Below, piece after piece: positions 6,299 through 11,469 of a stretch of 16,352 nucleotides of DNA. This DNA comes from JACKGS01 sp964448015 (GTDB lineage Bacteria; Patescibacteriota; Saccharimonadia; Saccharimonadales; UBA7683), in NCBI GenBank assembly GCA_964448015.1, contig CAYUUV010000021.1, forward strand, positions 1-16,352. Reading direction: 5' to 3'. The notes beneath the pieces are model-generated. The model was not told the DNA's origin and did no database searches. It was given only the letters and a program-made list of their open reading frames with translations. The translations under genes and the position numbers were made by a program. The stretch's first letter is position 1; the number at the start of each line of letters is the position of its first letter.

Positions 6299-6739
6299 TT
6301 AGGCTGGGAGTGATGTACGCATAGTGCTGTGTGCCGTGATTGGCGTGAATGGTAAAAATGACAGTTCAGCAGCTGGCTCTGAGCCATCATAGCTCAGCGG
6401 GAAGCTAATAACTGGCTGTACTGTTGGCCATTCGATTTCTTCTATAGCATCACGTACTTGCGCTGCCTGTTCGGGACTGTGCTCAGCAAAACGTACAAAT
6501 CGTATGCGAGCAAAGTGTTCGGTAGCCCTGATGAGTCGTTCATAGTGTTCTTTTGTGTGATCATGTTCTGCGATTGTTCGTGCATACCGGGCGATATCAA
6601 CAGCTGAGCGCACGATGACACCAGCGTATTGTTCTACGACGCTACCCGAAAGCGGGTCAAACTTTTCTGCCAACATTCCTTCCTGTAGACTCGGTCGTTT
6701 TGTTCTTTCCTTCATGACTAAATTTTCAGTGGTTTTCAT
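6299..6739 (-). CDS. Hypothetical protein under a Leu-rich leader attenuator
   Basis: I do not recognise this 146-aa protein. It appears soluble, with no membrane segment or signal peptide. The centre (about residues 35-105) looks helical and rich in Arg, His and Glu (SAVDIARYARTIAEHDHTKE, then YERLIRATEHFARIRFVRF). The C-terminal third is Pro/Ser/Thr-rich and hydrophobic (VQPVISFPLSYDGSEPAAEL). No catalytic motif is evident. ATG 6739 has GGAGA 5-9 nt upstream. The coding potential is supported by this site and by the elaborate leader: promoter, leader peptide with a run of Leu codons, antiterminator and terminator directly before the Shine-Dalgarno. It ends 26 bp before the -35 box of the rplJ promoter. 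A link to leucine or aminoacyl-tRNA supply is suggested only by the leader. Confidence 0.7.
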   Translation of the reverse strand: MKTTENLVMKERTKRPSLQEGMLAEKFDPLSGSVVEQYAGVIVRSAVDIARYARTIAEHDHTKEHYERLIRATEHFARIRFVRFAEHSPEQAAQVRDAIEEIEWPTVQPVISFPLSYDGSEPAAELSFLPFTPITAHSTMRTSLPA

Positions 6740-6753
6740 AGTTTCTCCATTAT

Positions 6754-6779
6754 TAAAAAATCGGGTGTTGAAACCCGAT
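6754..6779 (-). terminator. Attenuator terminator before the 146-aa gene (3:4)
   Basis: On the minus strand ATCGGGT (6779-6773), a 6-nt loop and ACCCGAT (6766-6760) form a 7-bp stem followed by a T-run, ending about 15 nt before the start codon. Its 5' arm and loop (TCGGGTTTCAACA) are complementary over 13 positions, with one G-U, to TGTTGAAGCCCGA inside the leader peptide frame (6826-6814). The terminator and that pairing exclude each other. Confidence 0.85.
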
Positions 6780-6801
6780 ATAGTTCTGGCTGTGCTTGGC
6801 G

Positions 6802-6891
6802 CTAATTCACGCTTCGGGCTTCAACATTACTGAAGCACAGCCTTGGAAGGCCGAGAAGCAAGAGTTGTAATTGTTGAAACGCGTAATTCAT
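6802..6891 (-). CDS. Leu-rich leader peptide
   Basis: The 29-codon frame begins MNYAFQQLQLLLLGLPRL. Leu is at codons 8, 10-13, 15 and 18, using TTA, CTC, TTG, CTT and CTG, and the frame ends with TAG. The ATG lies where transcription is expected to start, 8 nt after the -10 box, so it would be leaderless. Region 1 (GCTTCA, 6836-6831) is just downstream of the Leu codons. Region 2 (TGAAGC, 6823-6818) pairs with it or, extended, with the terminator's 5' arm. The stop codon lies about 9 nt past region 2. Composition and geometry match leucine attenuation leaders, but expression is unproven. Confidence 0.7.
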   Translation of the reverse strand: MNYAFQQLQLLLLGLPRLCFSNVEARSVN

Positions 6892-6898
6892 TAGTATT

Positions 6899-6927
6899 AC
6901 CATAAATCGCCTATGGGCGGTTGTCAA
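6899..6927 (-). promoter_or_regulatory. Promoter of the Leu-rich leader
   Basis: On the minus strand a perfect TTGACA (6927-6922), a 17-bp spacer and TATGGT (6904-6899) are present. Transcription should start at about 6892, on or next to the leader ATG. The -35 box lies 5 bp from the end of the 205-bp inverted-repeat element. Confidence 0.7.
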
Positions 6928-6932
6928 GCAGT

Positions 6933-7137
6933 CCGAGTCATCTCGAACTGGGCGCTCTTCGTAGCAAGTACTGTGTAGTATGGAAGAGGCCTAGCTGTAC
7001 TTGTGGGTAGATCTCTTCACCCTTCGCAGTCTTGCTACGGAGAACGGGTCGACATGCCCCACCTGTCTGCTCGAGCCCCCTCAGTCTTTCTGACAAGAAG
7101 GCCAAGCAGAATGGGCAGGTCGAGATGACAGACTCGG
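6933..7137. repeat. Inverted-repeat element, REP/MITE-like
   Basis: The element is bounded by CCGAGTCATCTCGA on the left and, as its reverse complement with a small insertion, TCGAGATGACAGACTCGG on the right. A nested inverted repeat GTAGCAAG (6961-6968) / CTTGCTAC (7031-7038) lies inside, with flanking partial complementarity, and AGATCT sits near the centre. Words such as GTCATCTCGA and AGATCT recall dispersed intergenic repeats of several bacterial phyla. Open frames across it are unlikely to be genes. No transposase is present, so it would be non-autonomous. Confidence 0.55.
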
Positions 7138-7294
7138 AATATCTGTTACTGGCGTAATGTGGTATCATGGCTTTCGCTAGATGAAGCAGGTCGCACGCTC
7201 AGCCGTGCTAGTTTTATGTTTAGTCCAGGAAACATAGTCGAAATGTTCAGCAGTTTCTGTGGGCGTATCAGCGAGGGCTTTACTATGCTCAATA

Positions 7295-7324
7295 TTTACA
7301 ATAACAACATAAATATGGTATAAT
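7295..7324 (+). promoter_or_regulatory. Promoter of the GGDEF gene, leaderless
   Basis: TTTACA (7295-7300), an 18-bp spacer and TATAAT (7319-7324) with an extended TGG upstream are present. The predicted start at about 7331 is 3 nt before ATG 7334, so the mRNA would be leaderless; no Shine-Dalgarno is present. Confidence 0.8.
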
Positions 7325-7333
7325 TATAACAAT

Positions 7334-8149
7334 ATGGTCTTTAAACGTTTTGAGTGGCTTTCCTCAACTTGCACGACTGGCGTGGGTGATGTTTTACGTA
7401 CTGGCGTAGAACATACGGCTAGTGTTTTAGGTTCTGCTGCGTTAGCTGGTATTGATGTAGCGCAAACTGCCCTTGATGTTGTTCACCGTGCCGCCGGAAA
7501 CGAAACTTACCGGGACTTATGGCGCGATAACCGATTCGATGAATTGACACACATAATAACACGTAGACGCATTACGAGAGAAGTTGATCGATTTGCTCAA
7601 GTAAATAATCAACGTGAATTTTTTGGAGCGTTTATTGACGTAGTTGGTTTAAAAGAAGTCAATGATACCTATACGCATGCAATGGGTGACAATCTACTAC
7701 AGGTGGCCGGCTGGGGATTAAAACAGCTCTTTCATTTGCCAAAAGGACCGGCCTACAGGGAGCAGCCCTCAGCACTAGTGGGCCGATGGGGTGGTGATGA
7801 ATTTATTGCATTGATGCCAGCAGATGCGCCTTTGTTTGACCACCTTGGCAAGAGTTTAGTATTCAGAACACTGAAAGAACTGCAAAACAATTCACATTCA
7901 GGAAAAGATCGTCAAATGGCAGTCTGGAACCTGAAACAATACTATACACAGTACATGAATAATGAAAACAACCGTCACATCAAGCCAGAAGTACGGGCGG
8001 CTATTCGGTCTCTACTCGACGCCGGAGTTGATAAAGTGGAATTTGCTTATAATATAGGTTCAATTTCTATTGAAGATGGTGCCAAACCCGCGATTGAACA
8101 ATTTATGGCCAAATATAGCACTAAGTATGCACAACGGGTTGAAGAATAG
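7334..8149 (+). CDS. GGDEF-domain protein, putative diguanylate cyclase
   Basis: The 271-aa protein carries a diverged GGDEF domain, which makes cyclic di-GMP from two GTP. The signature RWGGDEF is intact (GGDEF at 153-157). Upstream, FIDVVGLKEVNDTYTHAMGD matches the DxDxFKxINDxxGHxxGD metal/nucleotide-binding segment with changes, and DELTHIITRRRITREVDRFA matches the usual domain start. A region of about 70 residues (170-240) between the active loop and the final strand NIGSISIEDGA is longer and more polar than usual. The N-terminal 60 residues contain a hydrophobic, Ala-rich amphipathic helix (TASVLGSAALAGIDVAQTAL) but no clear transmembrane segment. There is no EAL domain or sensor. It may be active or an effector-type GGDEF; the inhibitory RxxD site was not evident. 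It is read alone from a leaderless promoter. Confidence 0.85.
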   Translation: MVFKRFEWLSSTCTTGVGDVLRTGVEHTASVLGSAALAGIDVAQTALDVVHRAAGNETYRDLWRDNRFDELTHIITRRRITREVDRFAQVNNQREFFGAFIDVVGLKEVNDTYTHAMGDNLLQVAGWGLKQLFHLPKGPAYREQPSALVGRWGGDEFIALMPADAPLFDHLGKSLVFRTLKELQNNSHSGKDRQMAVWNLKQYYTQYMNNENNRHIKPEVRAAIRSLLDAGVDKVEFAYNIGSISIEDGAKPAIEQFMAKYSTKYAQRVEE

Positions 8150-8167
8150 TTTAATAAGCGGTATAAT
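8139..8167 (+). promoter_or_regulatory. Promoter of the Val-rich leader
   Basis: TTGAAG (8139-8144), a 17-bp spacer and a perfect TATAAT (8162-8167) are present. The -35 box lies inside the end of the GGDEF gene. Predicted start about 8174, 4 nt before the leader ATG at 8178. Confidence 0.7.
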
Positions 8168-8177
8168 ACAATTTGTT

Positions 8178-8252
8178 ATGTTTATTTCATCTACACTCGT
8201 TTGTGTCGTGAGTACGAACCGCGTTTGCGGCGGCGTGCTCGTGCGTGAATGA
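8178..8252 (+). CDS. Val-rich leader peptide
   Basis: The 24-codon frame begins MFISSTLVCVVSTNRVCGG and ends with TGA. Val is at codons 8, 10, 11, 16, 20 and 22, with two Cys, two Leu and one Ile. The ATG is about 4 nt from the predicted transcription start, with no Shine-Dalgarno. Region 1 (ATCTACA, 8189-8195) lies in codons 4-6, and region 2 (TGTAGATTGA, 8254-8263) begins one base after the stop. A hairpin (GAGTACG 8210-8216 with CGTGCTC 8234-8240, plus inner CCGC/GCGG) fills the frame. A ribosome stalled at codons 7-11 would free region 2, and one at the stop would cover it. The peptide is inferred from this geometry. Confidence 0.55.
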   Translation: MFISSTLVCVVSTNRVCGGVLVRE

Positions 8253-8253
8253 A

Positions 8254-8317
8254 TGTAGATTGAACAAGGTAACACGTTTTGGAAGCCGAGCTCAATCTAC
8301 CAAGAGGAGCTCTTTTT
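8254..8317 (+). terminator. Attenuator before the 97-aa gene: antiterminator and terminator
   Basis: GAGCTC (8288-8293), a 13-nt loop and GAGCTC (8307-8312), followed by five T, form an intrinsic terminator. The competing helix pairs GTAGATTGA (8255-8263) with TCAATCTAC (8292-8300) over 9 bp and overlaps the terminator's 5' arm. GTAGAT can also pair with region 1 inside the leader peptide frame. A promoter-to-terminator transcript of about 145 nt could alternatively be a free small RNA. Confidence 0.65.
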
Positions 8318-8360
8318 GTTTCTTGCGGTACAATATCTCAATCTTAGTAGATATTTTACC

Positions 8361-8401
8361 GGAAGACGCAAACCCGCATCTTCCCTACCCTCACCGGGTA
8401 G
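8361..8401 (+). other. Two adjacent hairpins in the leader of the 97-aa gene
   Basis: GGAAGA (8361-8366) pairs with TCTTCC (8379-8384). Directly next to it CTACCC (8385-8390) pairs with GGGTAG (8396-8401) over a 5-nt loop. Both lie between the attenuator terminator and the Shine-Dalgarno of the 97-aa gene. No T-run follows, so they are not obvious terminators. Confidence 0.5.
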
Positions 8402-8425
8402 TACTTTTACAAGCTGGAGGCCTAT

Positions 8426-8719
8426 ATGTCACTACAGGAATGCAACGAGGTGTCGGCCGCGGAAGCTGCCAAGAAGCTCGTTTTGATTCGGATCATGGAG
8501 CTTGGCGGGGATGTGCGAGGTGAAAGCTTTCGCAAGATCAGGGAGCTTCTCGGTTTTACCGAGGAAGACCTTTCGGTGAGCACGCTTCGTTCTGCCCTCT
8601 GGAAGCTGCAGCACGATGACGGCGTTTTGCGTCCAATCGTACTGCGTGACTGGGAGGGGTGTGATCCGCGGTGTACGCCGCAGGTCGTCTTGAGGATCTA
8701 CCAGACCGTCAGGTCGTAG
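8426..8719 (+). CDS. Hypothetical 97-aa protein, possible winged-helix
   Basis: I do not recognise this protein. GGAGG lies 5 nt before ATG 8426, a strong Shine-Dalgarno. Residues about 12-75 form an amphipathic helical pattern (AAEAAKKLVLIRIMELGG, then FRKIRELLGFTEEDLSVSTL and RSALWKLQHDDGVLRPIVL) that resembles a winged helix-turn-helix. A short tail contains a CDPRC pair. It is soluble and has no signal peptide. By eye it is more GC-rich than its neighbours, which hints at transfer or a different origin. The leader carries an attenuator with a Val-rich peptide, and an 11-nt segment in the 3' region (8928-8938) is a perfect complement of its Shine-Dalgarno region. A regulatory role is a guess from these features only. 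Confidence 0.65.
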   Translation: MSLQECNEVSAAEAAKKLVLIRIMELGGDVRGESFRKIRELLGFTEEDLSVSTLRSALWKLQHDDGVLRPIVLRDWEGCDPRCTPQVVLRIYQTVRS

Positions 8720-8735
8720 GTGTTGTGATATATGT

Positions 8736-8875
8736 TGGCTGGGCGACGGTGAATGAAAGCGAGTGATGGTGCGATCCACCATCAAGCGAATTCAATCACT
8801 GGCGAATCATTCGTTACCAACGAATGAGCATAGAATTGCAGCGTACCCTTAATCGCTCTTCTATTCGCCCAGCCA
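8736..8875. ncRNA. Candidate structured RNA closed by an 11-bp helix
   Basis: TGGCTGGGCGA (8736-8746) and TCGCCCAGCCA (8865-8875) are perfect complements enclosing about 118 nt. Inside are GATGGTG/CACCATC (8765-8771 with 8777-8783, 5-nt loop) and TCATTCGTT/AACGAATGA (8807-8815 with 8819-8827). The strand is unknown. It matches no RNA family I recognise: it is not a tRNA, tmRNA, RNase P or SRP RNA by motif. It could be the 3' UTR of the 97-aa gene, a separate RNA or DNA-level cruciform sites. Confidence 0.45.
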
Positions 8876-8880
8876 TAGAG

Positions 8881-8946
8881 CTGTGTAGGCGGTTTGAGCA
8901 TAGTGCTCATCACCTGCGCATTACAGTGCCTCCAGCTTATTTTTTA
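8881..8946 (+). other. 3' hairpins and Shine-Dalgarno complement ending in a T-run
   Basis: GAGCA/TGCTC (8896-8900 with 8904-8908) is the tip of an imperfect hairpin from about 8881 to 8926. GCCTCCAGCTT (8928-8938) then follows and runs into ATTTTTT. That 11-mer is the exact complement of AAGCTGGAGGC at 8411-8421, which contains the Shine-Dalgarno of the 97-aa gene. The remainder up to 9012 shows a short GCCGC/GCGGC hairpin and nothing else clear. Confidence 0.5.
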
Positions 8947-9012
8947 GAATATTGACTATGATATCTGACCCTACATCTAACGGAGCTTCAACTGCGCCGC
9001 GCGCTCAGCGGC

Positions 9013-11295
9013 TCACTGTGTAAGCTTGGCTTCGTCTTTATCAACAAAGATCATCCCGCTGGCAACAAGCGGGTGCACCTCGGCAATAGCCTCGTACATA
9101 TGCTGAACGAGTTTTCGGTAGCCCGGGTTCCCCTGCGGGCTGGTGTGTAGTTCCATAAAATGATACGCCTCGCGGGCATTCATCGTTACCTTCCAGCGCA
9201 TTTTGTGCCCTATGAGTGTGACGTACTGTGCTTCTGTGACGTAGTCGCTGGCAAGCAGGTAGTGATATAGCTGGACACTGGTATCAAAACATTGCTCAAA
9301 TAGGTCGTCCAGCCCAGCTTCGGTCACAAGATCTGGAATTTCGTAGCCGTAATGCGGGGTGAGTGCCTGCCACTGAAGGGCATCAACCATACGATGTCGC
9401 TGTAAATCATGGAAAATTCCATAATCACACATTAAATCAAAGCTGTAATGAATGGTTTCGAGCGCCCGTCCAGGCTTATGCCGACGGTTGAGTCGTTCGC
9501 CAAAGTATGTTTTGAAGGCAGCCTCTTTTTCAATATATGGCCAGCCGGCTATTTCATTTTTAAGCTCGTCAAGACTTAAAGAACTATGCTTATACAACAT
9601 GTGCGGCAATACATCTAATTCATTTTTTGGCCAAAAATCGGTTAAACGCATCGCGTCATCTCCGTTGCCCTTAATCGGCTGCAGTTTCATTTTTTGTGCC
9701 AATTGCTCAAGGTTTTTACGGGTGCGCGCGTGGTAGGCTATCAGGGCGCCTCCCTGCTTAGGTTTGTCGGCACGTTCTAGAAAAGCGGGTGCTACTTTTT
9801 TCGCTTCTTTCAGTAATTGCTTGCCAACTGTATGTGATTCAGCGAGTTCATCACTTTGAAGATGCAGAATTAAACTTTCAAGCGCTTGGCCGCTCGCAAA
9901 AATACCAACGGTTGATTTTGTTGCAAGCGGCAGTACTGCACGAACGGCGTCACAAGCTTGCGCTCGTGTGGCGCCCTTCCAGGCACCGTCGCTTGTTTCG
10001 TGTGGCTGGCGAGAAGTGCTTCGGATGTGATTTGTGAGTTTCCTGACCAACGTAGTATACGTCTTAAAAAGATTGTCCATTTGCGTGTTGTAATGAGCAG
10101 CGGTTTTTTCATCAAAAGTTGCCGGTGTGTGATACTTGAACTGACCCTGTTCATCTTTTTGATCGAAGAATATATGCCTGGTTGACTGTTCGAGATATGA
10201 AGCCAGCCGACCCCATTCGAGCTTTTTTGCAAGCAGAGTACTCGCTCCTTCAACGACCATGTGGATACCGTTTAACTGCCGTACGCTACCATCGTCGTTA
10301 GCGGTAATAACTTTTTGTAGCAGATCTGTCTCTTGACCGTTTTGCACAGTAAATTCATCTAAAATAGTGACACGCATGTCATCACCCCTGCTCGAAAGAC
10401 GAGCCATGGCGGCTGCTATGGTTGCGTCGCTCAGTGCGTGCGTAAAAGCGTATACCTCCCCTTTTGTATCGGTGACAGCAGACTGAAGAAAGATTTTGCC
10501 TGTATCGGTGATAGTGAAACTGCCATCTTCGTTTTTTGTTATGTAGGGATTCTCCGTTTTCTTGGGCGCAAAAACCTCCGTAGCGCTGGCTTGTTGTTCT
10601 GTCACCTTATGTTTACGAATTTTTTTCAGCATTGGCGAGATCCTTTCCCAGATTAGGTTATTAATTGTTGGAATACTCATGAGTTCACCGTGTTGAGCGC
10701 AGTCGATATGTGCAAAGGTCTCCTGATAGATTTCGTACAGCTCACGGTAGGTTGCTACAGTGCGCTGTATGTGCTCTGGATCATCATCGGGGGAATCGAT
10801 ATGCTGTGACGCAACCTGTTTTTTAGCAAGTTCTATAGCAGTCTCGGCCGGTACGGTCAAAACAATAGTCGTATCTGGCTGAGGAATGCCCAGCATACCA
10901 AACTCAAGCTGGTCGAGCCATTGATAATAAGCAAGCCTTGTGGCGGTATCTTCAATTTTTTGGCCATGATTCACTTTGCTCGAGTTTATAAACGTGTCGG
11001 CTAGTACGATGTATCCTTGGGAAAGCCACTCGGATATTTGCGGCGCTGCGTCAAATCGCTGCAAGGCATAAAATAACGAGGCAGTATACGGTTCAAGTGT
11101 GTTTTTGTCGCCATATTTGCCTTGAAGATAGTTGCGAACAAAATACGCTGAACCAGTTTCAAGTTCGGTGACTTGTAGATACTTAATTTCGTAACCTTCA
11201 GCACGAAGTCTTTCAATCAAAAGTCTACACTGCGTGGTTTTCCCCAACCCAGGCACACCTTCTAGTGCCAAGAAGAGTCCTGGCGTATTAGGCAT
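9013..11295 (-). CDS. Fusion: thymidylate kinase-like domain plus two ThyX-like domains
   Basis: Residues 1-215 resemble thymidylate kinase: LFLALEGVPGLGKTTQ holds the P-loop (Lys19), YIVLADTFINSS stands where the family has a DR(Y/F) motif (the Arg is Thr here), and a DDDPEHIQRTVATYRELYE segment resembles the last helices. Residues about 235-480 form a first ThyX-like domain with a degraded motif (STRHIFF near 373). Residues about 520-760 form a second with LQRHRMVDALQWQALTPHYG (RHR at 633-635) and MNAREAYHFMELHTSPQGNP. The canonical ThyX motif RHRxxSxNxxSxRY keeps only RHR, so flavin-dependent dTMP synthesis is doubtful, especially beside a ThyA gene. I chose ATG 11295 because kinases start here; an in-frame TTG at 11331 is possible. 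The Shine-Dalgarno is weak. It is divergent from thyA. Confidence 0.8.
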   Translation of the reverse strand: MPNTPGLFLALEGVPGLGKTTQCRLLIERLRAEGYEIKYLQVTELETGSAYFVRNYLQGKYGDKNTLEPYTASLFYALQRFDAAPQISEWLSQGYIVLADTFINSSKVNHGQKIEDTATRLAYYQWLDQLEFGMLGIPQPDTTIVLTVPAETAIELAKKQVASQHIDSPDDDPEHIQRTVATYRELYEIYQETFAHIDCAQHGELMSIPTINNLIWERISPMLKKIRKHKVTEQQASATEVFAPKKTENPYITKNEDGSFTITDTGKIFLQSAVTDTKGEVYAFTHALSDATIAAAMARLSSRGDDMRVTILDEFTVQNGQETDLLQKVITANDDGSVRQLNGIHMVVEGASTLLAKKLEWGRLASYLEQSTRHIFFDQKDEQGQFKYHTPATFDEKTAAHYNTQMDNLFKTYTTLVRKLTNHIRSTSRQPHETSDGAWKGATRAQACDAVRAVLPLATKSTVGIFASGQALESLILHLQSDELAESHTVGKQLLKEAKKVAPAFLERADKPKQGGALIAYHARTRKNLEQLAQKMKLQPIKGNGDDAMRLTDFWPKNELDVLPHMLYKHSSLSLDELKNEIAGWPYIEKEAAFKTYFGERLNRRHKPGRALETIHYSFDLMCDYGIFHDLQRHRMVDALQWQALTPHYGYEIPDLVTEAGLDDLFEQCFDTSVQLYHYLLASDYVTEAQYVTLIGHKMRWKVTMNAREAYHFMELHTSPQGNPGYRKLVQHMYEAIAEVHPLVASGMIFVDKDEAKLTQ

Positions 11296-11376
11296 ATGAG
11301 AATCCGTAGGCTCTGAGTATGAGTGATACAAACAACATAATCTGCAAAAAACTCTTTTCTGCCACCCTTTGCGACA

Positions 11377-11385
11377 ATTATAGCA
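11377..11385 (-). promoter_or_regulatory. Extended -10 promoter of the kinase/ThyX-like gene
   Basis: On the minus strand TGCTATAAT is a perfect extended -10 element (11385-11377). No good -35 box is seen. The start would be near 11370, giving about a 75-nt leader to ATG 11295. Confidence 0.55.
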
Positions 11386-11427
11386 CTATTTTATGTGATC
11401 AAGCGTGCGAGTTACGTAACACTGCGC

Positions 11428-11438
11428 TATACTATAAG
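11428..11438 (+). promoter_or_regulatory. Weak thyA promoter
   Basis: Overlapping -10-like hexamers TATACT and TATAAG lie 30-40 nt before the thyA ATG. No convincing -35 box is present. It is the only AT-rich candidate in the divergent intergenic region on this strand. Confidence 0.35.
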
Positions 11439-11469
11439 TCAGAATTAATGGGTGGAAGAAGGAGGACGC

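Noticed and set aside
6938..7168. 76-aa minus-strand open frame
   Set aside because: It lies almost wholly within the inverted-repeat element, has no Shine-Dalgarno and is not protein-like.
8361..8401. GACGCAAA in this leader as part of a class I c-di-GMP riboswitch, given the GGDEF gene next door
   Set aside because: Only one short string matches. The second stem, receptor and closing helix of the GEMM motif are absent.
8432..8785. 117-aa minus-strand open frame opposite the 97-aa gene
   Set aside because: It has no ribosome site and its composition is that of a shadow frame, whereas the plus-strand frame has a strong Shine-Dalgarno.
8736..8875. Integron attC site around the 97-aa gene
   Set aside because: The ends do not fit the GTTRRRY / RYYYAAC core sites and no integrase is present.
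9870..10253. 127-aa minus-strand open frame
   Set aside because: It is an alternative frame inside the kinase/ThyX-like gene, which has recognisable domains on the same stretch.
11296..11338. Short frame starting at 11338 as a fourth leader peptide
   Set aside because: No terminator or competing stems follow, the amino acids show no strong bias, and it overlaps the possible TTG start of the kinase/ThyX-like gene.
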